Under the pieces are notes generated by a model. The model was not told the DNA's origin and ran no database searches. It saw nothing but the letters and a program-made list of their open reading frames with translations. DNA of 64,000 bases, taken from positions 62,001 through 126,000 of the forward strand of contig NZ_BBWQ01000022.1 of NCBI RefSeq assembly GCF_001463885.1, read 5' to 3'. This document shows, piece by piece, positions 56,240 through 64,000 of the stretch; positions within the stretch are counted from its first letter, which is position 1; each line of letters opens with the position of its first letter. This stretch comes from Aureimonas altamirensis (GTDB lineage Bacteria; Pseudomonadota; Alphaproteobacteria; Rhizobiales; Rhizobiaceae). The translations under genes were made by a program, and so were the position numbers.

Positions 56240-57066
56240 CAGACTGCGCCCGCCTTTTCGCCGAACGTATGCTCGGCCGCAGGAAAACGCCCCTCCCGCA
56301 CATCGCGGACATAGGCGGCAATAGCGTCTTCAGCGGCCGTGCCGAGCTCGGCGTAGCGACGCACGAATTTCGGCTGGAAATCGGCGAACACGCCGAGGAT
56401 GTCGTCGAGAACGAGAATTTGGCCGTCGCAAGCCGGCGATGCGCCGATGCCGATGGTGGGCACCGGCAGGCGCTGTGTGATCTCCCGCGCGAGCGGCTCC
56501 ACCACCTTTTCCAGCACCACGGCGAAGGCGCCGGCCTCGGCCATGGCGACCGCATCCGCCAGGATCCTGTCGCGCGCCGCGCCACGCCCCTGCACCTTGT
56601 AGCCGCCAAAGCTCTGCACCCTTTGCGGCACAAGCCCGACATGGGCGCACACGGGAATGCCCCGTGCCGTCAGGAAGGCGACCGTCTCGGCCATCTCGAC
56701 ACCCCCCTCCAGCTTGACTGCCGCGCATCCCGTTTCGGCCATCACACGCGCCGAAGCCTCGAAGGCCTGCCGGGGCCCGCCCTCATAGCTGCCGAAGGGC
56801 AGGTCCACCACCACCAGCGCACGCGCCGCGCCGCGCATCACCGCCTTGCCGTGCAGGATCATCATGTCCAGCGTCACGCCCAGCGTGTTGGGCAGGCCAT
56901 GCACGACCATGCCGAGGCTGTCGCCCACCAGGATCAGATCGCAATGCCGGTCGGCCAGGCGCGCCATCGGTGTCGTATAGGCCGTCAGGCAGGCGATCTT
57001 TTCGCCGCCCTTGCGGGCGATCAGCTCTGGCGGCGTGATCGATCTGATCTTCGCATCCACGCTCAC
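56239..57066 (-). CDS. panB: 3-methyl-2-oxobutanoate hydroxymethyltransferase
   Basis: 275 aa from a GTG at 57066 with GGAGGG 7 bp upstream. [36 protein letters not shown] (metal-binding aspartate), KLEGG and AHVGLVPQ. First step of pantothenate synthesis, coupled to panC. Confidence 0.94.
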   Translation of the reverse strand: MSVDAKIRSITPPELIARKGGEKIACLTAYTTPMARLADRHCDLILVGDSLGMVVHGLPNTLGVTLDMMILHGKAVMRGAARALVVVDLPFGSYEGGPRQAFEASARVMAETGCAAVKLEGGVEMAETVAFLTARGIPVCAHVGLVPQRVQSFGGYKVQGRGAARDRILADAVAMAEAGAFAVVLEKVVEPLAREITQRLPVPTIGIGASPACDGQILVLDDILGVFADFQPKFVRRYAELGTAAEDAIAAYVRDVREGRFPAAEHTFGEKAGAV

Positions 57067-57141
57067 GTCCGGTCCCTCCCCGCTTCGAGATTGGGGCTTC
57101 CCCGCCCCGCGAGGCTGCCTTATAGGGCAGGTGTGACCAAT

Positions 57142-58059
57142 ATGACAGAAGCTCCTATCGATGCGCGTTACGGCGCACCGCCGCCCGACCTTGTTGCGGA
57201 CGACGCATCGGGACCGCGCATCCAGCTTTCGCCGTTCGCGCCCGGCTCGACGGCACTGGAGACCGTTCCGGACGGCGGCCTCGCATCCCTCGTCATGCTG
57301 GCGCCGCCCGGCTCGCTCGAGCGGCGCTACGTCCTGGCGCACGGGCTGCGTGCCTTGGCGCCGGGTGGCCGGCTGGTGGCACTCGCACCGAAGGACAAGG
57401 GCGGCGCCCGCCTGGCGGGAGAGCTGCAGGCCTTCGGTTGCGCCCCTGCCGAAAGCTTCCGGCGTCGTCACCGCATCTGCATCCTCGACCGGCCGGCCGG
57501 CGACCTGAACCTCCAGCCTGCGTTGGACGAGGGGGCTCCGCGCATCGCACCCGAGCTCGACCTCTGGTCGCAACCGGGTGTCTTCTCGTGGGACAGGCTC
57601 GATCCCGGCAGCCGTCTGCTGATGGATGTGCTGCCGCCACTGGCCGGCAACGGCGCCGATCTCGGTTGCGGCATCGGCATTCTCAGCCGACACGTCCTGC
57701 GCTCGGAAAAGGTCGAAAGCCTTGCCCTCGTGGATATCGACCGGCGGGCCGTTGACTGTGCGCGGCGCAACGTCACCGATCCGCGCGCGTCGTTCCTGTG
57801 GGCCGATGCGCTGGCACAGCCGCTTGGCCCGCTGGACTTCGTCGTCTGCAATCCTCCGTTCCATGCCGAGGGCAGCGAAAGCCGCGAACTGGGGCAGGAC
57901 TTCATCCGCGCCGCGCGGCGCGCCCTGTGCAAGGGCGGCACCTTATGGCTGGTCGCCAACCGGCACCTGCCCTACGAGGCCGTCCTGGGAGCTGCGTTCC
58001 GCCGGGTGGAAGCACGCGCCGACAAGGGCGGCTACAAGGTCGTCGAGGCCGTGGCATGA
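57142..58059 (+). CDS. Class I methyltransferase, RsmC-like
   Basis: 305 aa from the ATG at 57142. Two methyltransferase-like halves as in RsmC; the C-terminal half has [16 protein letters not shown] (SAM), [15 protein letters not shown] and catalytic CNPPFH. RsmC methylates G1207 of 16S rRNA; the substrate here is inferred. Overlaps the next rRNA modification gene by 4 bp. Confidence 0.8.
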   Translation: MTEAPIDARYGAPPPDLVADDASGPRIQLSPFAPGSTALETVPDGGLASLVMLAPPGSLERRYVLAHGLRALAPGGRLVALAPKDKGGARLAGELQAFGCAPAESFRRRHRICILDRPAGDLNLQPALDEGAPRIAPELDLWSQPGVFSWDRLDPGSRLLMDVLPPLAGNGADLGCGIGILSRHVLRSEKVESLALVDIDRRAVDCARRNVTDPRASFLWADALAQPLGPLDFVVCNPPFHAEGSESRELGQDFIRAARRALCKGGTLWLVANRHLPYEAVLGAAFRRVEARADKGGYKVVEAVA

Positions 58060-58799
58060 GCGGCAAGACGCCAACCGCCCGGCTGGACAAGCTCCTGGCC
58101 AATCTCGGCTATGGCTCGCGCCGTGAAATCCAGATGCTGGCCAGGAACGGCCATATCCTCATGGACGGCGCCCCCTTCCAGGCCGCCGACACCCGCATCG
58201 CCCTGACGCCGGACCTCGAAGACCGCCTGATCGTGGACGGCGAGCGGCTGGACCCGTTGCCGGGTGTCGTCCTGGCGATGCACAAGCCGCTCGGTGTCAC
58301 CTGCTCGCACAAGGAAGCGGGGCCGCTCGTCTACGACCTCCTGCCCGCGCGGTGGCGCCGGCGCGATCCGGCCTTGTCCACCGTCGGGCGGCTGGACAAG
58401 GAAACCTCCGGACTGCTTCTCCTGACCGATGACGGCGCCTTCCTGCACAAGGTCATCGCGCCGCGCAGCCATGTGGACAAACGATATCGCGCTGTGCTTG
58501 CGCGCCCGCTGCGCGGAGACGAAAGCGAAATCTTTGCCGCCGGTACCTTGCTGCTGGAGGGCGAGGACAAGCCGCTCCTGCCGGCGACCTTCGAGGCGGT
58601 CGGCGAACGGGAAGCCTACCTGACCGTCAGCGAGGGCCGCTACCACCAGGTGCGCCGCATGTTTGCCGCGCTCGGCAACCATGTCGAAGAGCTGCACCGG
58701 GACAGGCTGGGCGGCCTTGCCTTGCCCGATGATCTCGCGCCCGGGACCTACCGCCCCCTCGACGCAACCGAAAAGGCCGCGATCTTTTCGGGCCGATAA
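58056..58799 (+). CDS. RsuA-type pseudouridine synthase
   Basis: 247 aa from the ATG at 58056. S4 domain (ARLDKLLANLGYGSRREIQM), then the catalytic aspartate in GRLDKETSGLLLLT and the C-terminal EGRYHQVRRMFAALGNHV. The likely target is U516 of 16S rRNA. Translationally coupled to the methyltransferase. Confidence 0.88.
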   Translation: MSGKTPTARLDKLLANLGYGSRREIQMLARNGHILMDGAPFQAADTRIALTPDLEDRLIVDGERLDPLPGVVLAMHKPLGVTCSHKEAGPLVYDLLPARWRRRDPALSTVGRLDKETSGLLLLTDDGAFLHKVIAPRSHVDKRYRAVLARPLRGDESEIFAAGTLLLEGEDKPLLPATFEAVGEREAYLTVSEGRYHQVRRMFAALGNHVEELHRDRLGGLALPDDLAPGTYRPLDATEKAAIFSGR

Positions 58800-58823
58800 A
58801 AAAGGGGCCGCGTTGGCGGCCCC
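58798..58823 (-). terminator. Terminator of gnd
   Basis: Minus strand GGGGCCGC-CAAC-GCGGCCCC followed by six T, 22 bp after the gnd stop. The hairpin (58804-58823) may also serve the convergent pseudouridine synthase gene. Confidence 0.88.
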
Positions 58824-58844
58824 TGAGCGTGTCGCAGCGACGGA

Positions 58845-60272
58845 TCAGACCGCCGGCCACTGATGGTGGAAGACCCCGTCCTTGTCGGTGCGGTGGAATG
58901 TGTGCGCACCGAACAGGTCGCGCTGGGCCTGCGTCAGGTTGGTGGTGCCGCGCCCGCGACGGTAATCGTCGAAATAGGACAGGGCCGCCGCCAACGCCGG
59001 AACGGCGATGCCGGCCAGGGCTGCCTTGGCCACGACACGGCGCAACGCGCTTTCACCCGCGCTCACCCGCGCTACGAATTCCGGTGCATGCAAGAGGTTT
59101 GCCGGCGGCTCCGCGCCGTCATACGCCTTGGTGATGTCATCCAGGAACTGCGAGCGGATAATGCAGCCGGCACGCCAGATGCGGGCGATCTCGCCAAGCG
59201 GCAGGTTCCAGGAATGCTCGGCCGACGCCGCCGTCAACACCGCGAAACCCTGCGCGTAGGCGATGATCTTGGCTGTTTCCAGCGCGGCTTCCAGCTCGTT
59301 CAGGCCGTCCTTGTCGCCATGGAACTCGGCCTTGGCGGACGCCACCGAGGAATAGAGGCTTTCGGTCAGCTCGCGCTCGGCCTTGCGGGACGACACGCTG
59401 CGCGCCGACACGGCGGCCTCGATGGTGGTGGCGCCGACGCCCAGCTTCTGCGATTCGATGACGGACCAGCGGCCCGTGCCTTTCTGTCCGGCCTCGTCCA
59501 GGATCACGTCCACCATCGGCTTGCCGGTGTCGGAATCCTTTTCGGCCAGCGTCACCGCGGTGATCTCGACGAGATAGGAGGACAGGCCGCGCGTGTTCCA
59601 GTCGGCGAAGATGTCGGCCATCTCGCCGGCCGCAAGCCCCAGGCCATCGCGCAGGATGCCGTAGATCTCGGCGATCATCTGCATGTCGGCATATTCGATG
59701 CCGTTATGGATGGTCTTTACGAAATGGCCGGCGCCATCCGGCCCAAGCCACGCCACGCAGGGCTCGCCCTCGTATTTGGCCGAGATCGGCTCGAGGATCG
59801 GCTGCAGCGACGCATAGGTTTCGCGGGCGCCGCCCACCATCATCGAAGGGCCGTGCCGCGCGCCGAGTTCGCCGCCGGAAACGCCCATGCCGACGAAGTG
59901 AAACGGGGTCTCCTCGACCAGCCTGGAGCGGCGCAGCGTGTCGTTGAAATCGGCATTGCCGGCATCGATGATGATGTCGCCCGGCGACAGGAGCGGCATG
60001 ATGCGCTGCATCTCTTCGTCGACGATGGGGCCGGCCGGCACCATGAACAAGACGAGGCGCGGCGCCTTCAGCCGCGACAGGAAATCCTCAATCGAGTCGG
60101 TCGGGACGATGTTCTGGCCGATCTCGCCGTTCTCGTCGCGCAGGGCATATCCCTTCTCGACGGTGCGGTTGTTGACGGCGACCTTGAACCCCTTCTCGGC
60201 CATGTTGAGCGCCAGATTGGCCCCCATGGTTCCGAGGCCCAGAACGCCGATATCGGCAATACGCTCGCTCAT
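58845..60272 (-). CDS. gnd: 6-phosphogluconate dehydrogenase (decarboxylating)
   Basis: 475 aa from the ATG at 60272. NADP motif GVLGLGTMGANLALNM, signature FVGMGVSGGELGARHGPSMM, KTIHNGIEYADMQMIAE. It oxidises 6-phosphogluconate to ribulose 5-phosphate in the pentose phosphate pathway. Confidence 0.96.
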   Translation of the reverse strand: MSERIADIGVLGLGTMGANLALNMAEKGFKVAVNNRTVEKGYALRDENGEIGQNIVPTDSIEDFLSRLKAPRLVLFMVPAGPIVDEEMQRIMPLLSPGDIIIDAGNADFNDTLRRSRLVEETPFHFVGMGVSGGELGARHGPSMMVGGARETYASLQPILEPISAKYEGEPCVAWLGPDGAGHFVKTIHNGIEYADMQMIAEIYGILRDGLGLAAGEMADIFADWNTRGLSSYLVEITAVTLAEKDSDTGKPMVDVILDEAGQKGTGRWSVIESQKLGVGATTIEAAVSARSVSSRKAERELTESLYSSVASAKAEFHGDKDGLNELEAALETAKIIAYAQGFAVLTAASAEHSWNLPLGEIARIWRAGCIIRSQFLDDITKAYDGAEPPANLLHAPEFVARVSAGESALRRVVAKAALAGIAVPALAAALSYFDDYRRGRGTTNLTQAQRDLFGAHTFHRTDKDGVFHHQWPAV

Positions 60273-60372
60273 TGATGAGACTCCGAGTTGCAAATTCTGC
60301 GGTTGTATCGATCCTGCGGCAGCCGCCGTCAATCGCCAATACCGCGGCCCCCGGCAAAAGCGCCGGGCGTTT

Positions 60373-61008
60373 TCAGATTTCCACCAGCCGGTCGGGTATC
60401 TCGTTCAGGCCGGCATCGTCCTGCGGAAAATGCTGCGCCAGCAACGCCCCGGCGGCCGCGATGGCCTCCACGAAACCTTCGGCCAGGCTGTCGTCGCGGC
60501 CGGCGCGGATGAGCGTATCGACGATTTCAGTCCAGGCTTCCGGCGGCACGCGGGCGGCGATGCCGTCATCGGCGATCACCTCGGCATAATGCTCCGCCTC
60601 CGACAGGAACAGAAGCACGCCCGTGCGCCCTGCCGTGGAGTGCAGATTATGGGCCAGGAACTGCTCCCGCGCGACCCGGGCCGCCGCCATCCGCGCCAGG
60701 AAACCCGGCACGAACAGGCGGCGCAGCCGTGGCGCGAACCGCAGCAAGGCCAGCAGAAGGCATGCACCGACGACCTGCCCGAAGGCGAGGTCCACCGCCG
60801 CCACGGCATGCCCGGCAAGGGCCGCAAGCACAGCGGCAAGAAAGCCGGAAACAATGCAGAGCGCCATCGCCACCGCATAGGAGATGGGCGTCACATCGGC
60901 ACTTGCCCGGGCGAAGACCGCGTAGATTTCGCCGCTGGTGCCGTTTTCGGCGCGCGCGATGGAAGCGGCGACGCGGTCGTGATCCTGTTTCGTGAAACGC
61001 AGCGGCAT
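60373..61008 (-). CDS. TPM-domain membrane protein
   Basis: 211 aa from the ATG at 61008. Two membrane segments (VAMALCIVSGFLAAVLAALA and VVGACLLLALLRF) and a TPM-type domain with LHSTAGRTGVLLFLSEAEHY. Third gene of a lemA/TPM cluster; 16 bp behind the preceding gene. Function unknown, perhaps envelope-related. Confidence 0.78.
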   Translation of the reverse strand: MPLRFTKQDHDRVAASIARAENGTSGEIYAVFARASADVTPISYAVAMALCIVSGFLAAVLAALAGHAVAAVDLAFGQVVGACLLLALLRFAPRLRRLFVPGFLARMAAARVAREQFLAHNLHSTAGRTGVLLFLSEAEHYAEVIADDGIAARVPPEAWTEIVDTLIRAGRDDSLAEGFVEAIAAAGALLAQHFPQDDAGLNEIPDRLVEI

Positions 61009-61024
61009 GGGGCTCTCTCCTGTC

Positions 61025-61879
61025 TTACCAGCTTCCGGAGGCGCCACCGCCCCCGAAAGAGCCGCCGCCGCCGGAAAAGCCACCGCCGGAAGATCCGCCG
61101 CCCCAGCCGCCACCGGCCATGCCACCGCCTGCCATGCCGCCGCCCCAGTATCCCGCGTTGCCGCGCCTGCGCCGGCCCGACCGCCCGCCGAACTCCATTC
61201 CCATGAACCTGCGGCGTCCGCCCGGCAGTTTCGTTCCGAACATCTGCGCCAGCATCATCAGCACCACTGGGCCGAAGGCCGTGGCCAGGATGAACAGCAC
61301 GACGGCAAGGCTTATCCAGTCGTCGACGCCCTCGCCGTTCCAGCCGGCGTTGCGCTCGGCGCGCGCCCGGACCTCGTCTGCGTTGCCCGACAGGATGGAG
61401 ACGATGGCGTCGGCCCCCGCGGCGATGCCGCCGGCAAAGTCGGCGCTGCGGAAGCGGGGGAGGATGTCATTCTCGATGACGATGCGGGACAGCGCGTCGG
61501 TCAAGGTTCCTTCCAGCCCGTAGCCGACCTCGATGCGCACCTGGCGCTCGTCCCGCGCGACAAGCAGCAAAACGCCGTTGTTTTCGCCCTCCTGGCCGAT
61601 ACCCCAGTGCCGCGCCAGCCGGTTTGCGAAGTCCGCGATCTCGTAGCCCTGCAGGTTCGGCACCGTGGCCACGACGAGCTGGTCGGACGATGACGCCTCA
61701 TGCGCGGCCAGCCGCGCTTGCAGTGCCTCGGCCTGCGCACGCGTCATCATGCCGGCGGCATCGACCACCCGCCCGCTGAGCACGGGAAAATCCTGTGCGA
61801 AGGCCTGCGGGGACAAGAGCGCCAGCACCAGGGCCAGCATGACGCCCCATGTGCGGGCAAAGCGCCCGAGCGTGTCCAT
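61025..61879 (-). CDS. TPM-domain (YgcG-type) membrane protein with glycine-rich tail
   Basis: 284 aa from the ATG at 61879. Signal peptide to ~28, TPM domain (FPVLSGRVVDAAGMMTRAQA; NNGVLLLVARDERQVRIEVG; GLEGTLTDAL), one membrane helix (LAVVLFILATAFGPVVLMML) and a low-complexity GGGS tail. TPM domains have been linked to acid phosphatase-like activity and photosystem repair. Lies 22 bp behind lemA. Confidence 0.85.
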   Translation of the reverse strand: MDTLGRFARTWGVMLALVLALLSPQAFAQDFPVLSGRVVDAAGMMTRAQAEALQARLAAHEASSSDQLVVATVPNLQGYEIADFANRLARHWGIGQEGENNGVLLLVARDERQVRIEVGYGLEGTLTDALSRIVIENDILPRFRSADFAGGIAAGADAIVSILSGNADEVRARAERNAGWNGEGVDDWISLAVVLFILATAFGPVVLMMLAQMFGTKLPGGRRRFMGMEFGGRSGRRRRGNAGYWGGGMAGGGMAGGGWGGGSSGGGFSGGGGSFGGGGASGSW

Positions 61880-61901
61880 GGACCGTGTCACGCCGGGCGG
61901 C

Positions 61902-62495
61902 TCAATTGGTGCCGAAGTTGACGCTGGGCGGGGTCGCGGCACCTTCGGTGGCCTCGAACGCCTGCATCGGCTCGGCCTCGGGATAGAGAATACCCGCGAT
62001 CCAGCGGCCGGGAATGGTGCGCAACTCCGTGTTGTAGACGCGAACCCGCTCGATATAGTCCCGCCGCGCCACGGCGATCCGGTTTTCAGTGCCTTCGAGC
62101 TGGCTTTGCAGGGCCAGGAAGTTCTGGTTGGACTTCAGGTCCGGATAGCGCTCGACGGTCACCAGCAGGCGCGACAGCGCGCCGGACAGCTCGTTCTGCG
62201 CGGCCTGGAACCGCTCGACGGCGGCCGGGTCGGTCAACTGGTCGGCGTTGATGGTGGTCTGCGTGGCCTTGGCGCGCGCCTCCACCACCGCTGTCAAAAC
62301 CTCGCGCTCCTGCGCGGCGAAGCCGCGCACCGTCTCGACCAGGTTGGGAATCAGGTCGGCGCGGCGCTGATACTGGTTCTGCACCTCGGCCCATGCGGCC
62401 TTGGCTTGCTCTTCGTAGGTCGGAACGTTGTTGACGCCGCAGGCGCCTAGCAGCGGCAGAAGAACTGCCAGCAGCACCCATGCAAGGGGGCGCAT
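61902..62495 (-). CDS. lemA: LemA family lipoprotein
   Basis: 197 aa from the ATG at 62495; an ATG at 62531 is an alternative. Lipobox LLGAC, then the LemA helical core (YEEQAKAAWAEVQNQYQRRA; LIPNLVETVRGFAAQERE). LemA and TPM genes often travel together; joint function unknown. Confidence 0.88.
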   Translation of the reverse strand: MRPLAWVLLAVLLPLLGACGVNNVPTYEEQAKAAWAEVQNQYQRRADLIPNLVETVRGFAAQEREVLTAVVEARAKATQTTINADQLTDPAAVERFQAAQNELSGALSRLLVTVERYPDLKSNQNFLALQSQLEGTENRIAVARRDYIERVRVYNTELRTIPGRWIAGILYPEAEPMQAFEATEGAATPPSVNFGTN

Positions 62496-62607
62496 TGGAC
62501 GACCACCGGTCAGGGAAATGGCATTCGACATGGACGAGTCGCCTCAAGCAGATGGATCATCCCACCATACAGCGCGTTCGACGGCGGGTGTAGTGCGCCG
62601 GCACAGA

Positions 62608-62703
62608 TCACCCCAGGAAGATGTGCCGGCCGAGGCACACCAAAAGGATGATGATGCACCACAGCGATGCGGAAGCGGTCACGATCCACATCAGATTGCT
62701 CAT
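62608..62703 (-). CDS. Possible small membrane peptide (31 aa)
   Basis: MSNLMWIVTASASLWCIIIL, continuing LVCLGRHIFLG. Almost entirely hydrophobic, AAGGGG upstream. Too short for certainty; ends before the lemA region. Confidence 0.35.
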   Translation of the reverse strand: MSNLMWIVTASASLWCIIILLVCLGRHIFLG

Positions 62704-62920
62704 GGAGGCGCATCCCCTTCCGCTCCTTGTCGAGCGCATTGGACACCAAACCGGTGTACCGTTCGCAAACCGAAAGGGTTTCCAAACAGGAAAGATCGTC
62801 CATCGAGTGCACCGCAAAAATCCAGCGGGATCGAACTCCTTTCCAAATTGTTAATAGCATCGAATACCTGTCGGGCCTCGTCCAGGCCATGCGGGTCTTA
62901 CGATCGAACAGGAGTTGGAC

Positions 62921-63451
62921 ATGAAGCGCATTCTTGCTGCCGCCGTCTTTGCCCAGGCCGCCCTTATGGGCCCCACCATCGCCCATGCCGCCGATATCGG
63001 GGGCTATGCACCGGCCGAACCCTACCCCGAAGTCGTCGAGCGCGATGGCGTGCGCATCGGCTACCTGACCTGCGATGTCGGCGGTGGTGTCGGCTACGTC
63101 CTGGGCTCCGCCAAATCCTTGGATTGCACGTTCCAGTCCACCACCGGCGCGCGCACATCGGAAGTCTACACCGGCGTCATGCGCAAGATGGGCGTGGACC
63201 TCGGCTTCACCACGCGCGGACAGCTCGTCTGGGCCGTCTTCGCGCCTACCGCCGGCTACCACAAGGGCTCTTTGAGCGGCGTCTATCAGGGTGCGACCGT
63301 GGAAGCGACGCTGGGCGCCGGCGCCGGTGCCAATCTTCTGATCGGCGGCACCGCCGGCTCCATTCAGCTTCAGACGATCAGCGTCAGCGGCCAGCTCGGC
63401 CTGAACGCGGCAGCCACCGGCACGTCGGTGACGTTGACGCCGGCGGCCTGA
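62921..63451 (+). CDS. DUF992 exported protein
   Basis: 176 aa from the ATG at 62921 with GGAG 6 bp upstream. Signal peptide ending AHA (about residue 23), then the DUF992 pattern: RIGYLTCDVGGGVGYVLGSA, SLDCTFQSTTGARTSEVYTG and a glycine/alanine-rich end. Periplasmic or outer-membrane associated; common in rhizobia, function unknown. Confidence 0.85.
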   Translation: MKRILAAAVFAQAALMGPTIAHAADIGGYAPAEPYPEVVERDGVRIGYLTCDVGGGVGYVLGSAKSLDCTFQSTTGARTSEVYTGVMRKMGVDLGFTTRGQLVWAVFAPTAGYHKGSLSGVYQGATVEATLGAGAGANLLIGGTAGSIQLQTISVSGQLGLNAAATGTSVTLTPAA

Positions 63452-63465
63452 ACCGCATTGAAATC

Positions 63466-63495
63466 GCCATGCCGCGCCTTGGCGCGCGGCATGGC
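63466..63495. terminator. Long hairpin between convergent genes
   Basis: GCCATGCCGCGC-C(TTG)-GCGCGCGGCATGGC, more than 12 paired bases, between the stops of the DUF992 gene and fghA. There is no T tract, so it may act as a bidirectional barrier or mRNA end rather than a classical terminator. Confidence 0.5.
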
Positions 63496-63503
63496 CAGAC
63501 AGG

Positions 63504-64000
63504 TCAGCGGTTCAGCCGCGCGGCATGCCAGGCGATGTGGTCGTCCATGAAGGTGGATATGAAGCTGTAGGAGTGGTCGTACCCCTCCCGCATGTTCAGC
63601 GTCAGCGGAATGCCGGCCTTTTCGCACGCGGCCTTCAGAATATTGGGCTTCAGCCCCGTTTCCAGGAACTGGTCCGCCGTTCCCTGGTCCACCAGAAATT
63701 CGGGAAACCGCTTGCCGTCCTCGATCAGCAGGCATGTGTCGTACTGACGCCAGGCCATCGCATCGTGGCCAAGATACTTTTCCAGCGCCGGCCGCGACCA
63801 GTCCGCCGTGGTGGGATGGACGATGGGCGCAAAGGCGCTGCAGCTACGATAGAGCTCGGGATTTTTAAGGGCGATCGTCATGGCGCCGTGGCCGCCCATG
63901 GAGTGGCCGAAAATGCCGTGCCGCGCAACGTCGGCCGGAAAGTTGACCGCAACAAGTGATGGCAGCTCGTCCACCACATAGGAGTACATGCGGTAATTGT
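63504..64000 (-). CDS. fghA: S-formylglutathione hydrolase, 5' end beyond the window
   Basis: C-terminal ~165 codons; the frame is open to base 64000, so an internal ATG at 63989 is not the start. Alpha/beta hydrolase: nucleophile in FGHSMGGHG, aspartate in VDQGTADQFL, histidine in EGYDHSYSF. It hydrolyses S-formylglutathione in glutathione-dependent formaldehyde oxidation. 52 bp from the convergent DUF992 gene. Confidence 0.92.
   Translation of the reverse strand, partial: NYRMYSYVVDELPSLVAVNFPADVARHGIFGHSMGGHGAMTIALKNPELYRSCSAFAPIVHPTTADWSRPALEKYLGHDAMAWRQYDTCLLIEDGKRFPEFLVDQGTADQFLETGLKPNILKAACEKAGIPLTLNMREGYDHSYSFISTFMDDHIAWHAARLNR

Noticed and set aside
57067..57864. PanB fused to a ~260-aa N-terminal extension
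   Set aside because: The extension is antisense to the RsmC-like gene; PanB starts at the GTG at 57066 with a good SD box.
60340..60376. Hairpin with T tract (CCGGC...GCCGG) behind the TPM gene as a terminator
   Set aside because: The T tract follows only on the plus strand, where no gene ends.

Overview
The window looks like high-GC alphaproteobacterial DNA, most likely order Hyphomicrobiales (rhizobia and relatives). This rests on the style of the housekeeping genes at the right (fadD-like, panB/panC, gnd, DUF992, fghA), on a LexA box of the alphaproteobacterial GTTC-N7-GTTC type, and on the rhizobial accessory families at the left. I cannot name the genus. Positions 1 to about 53,330 read as one end of a large integrated island (ICE or genomic island). 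It stops at an initiator tRNA-fMet (53287-53363, minus strand), into which the 3' end of a large serine recombinase gene runs. From 53,570 onward the content is ordinary chromosome. The other end of the island lies left of the window.

Left module (1-15,887, continuing at 28,604-29,440; almost all minus strand): a DUF2493 protein (cut by the window edge), a toprim primase-like protein, a 1451-aa methyltransferase/strawberry-notch helicase, an ArdB/KlcA antirestriction protein, a type II toxin-antitoxin pair, a thermonuclease, several small conserved mobile-element proteins (DUF6915, DUF6878, DUF6117, DUF2958 types), a large ParB-like protein and an ArdC antirestriction protein. Many of these genes carry structured leaders. 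One leader type shows a compensatory base change in its stem. Another puts a strong hairpin directly before a shared SD box.

Mercury element (15,888-28,603): a 12,716-bp element splits the ardC gene of the left module in two. It is bounded by the 6-bp repeat GGCGAC and by imperfect inverted ends. It carries a merR / merT-merP-merF-merBA operon with a fused organomercurial lyase-mercuric reductase, a second flavoprotein reductase, an intact ArdC of its own, and four translationally coupled genes for three tyrosine recombinases plus a small coiled-coil protein. This matches the Tn554/GInt (ginABCD) type of mobile island.

Right accessory region (29,500-53,330): an IS1182-type transposase; a tightly coupled seven-gene operon of small proteins ending in a transglutaminase; a divergent groES-groEL operon with a CIRCE operator and three small genes behind it; a possible HEPN-type protein; an SOS mutagenesis cassette (imuA-imuB-dnaE2) with a LexA box shared with a divergent SRAP gene; a HamA/HamB Hachiman-type anti-phage pair; a second thermonuclease; a GNAT/DUF1778 toxin-antitoxin pair; and the serine recombinase. 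Stress tolerance, DNA repair, phage defence and anti-restriction thus travel together.

Chromosomal part (53,570-64,000): acyl-CoA ligase, panC-panB, a divergent RsmC-like methyltransferase with a pseudouridine synthase, gnd with a clear terminator, a LemA/TPM-domain gene cluster, a DUF992 exported protein and the 3' part of fghA.
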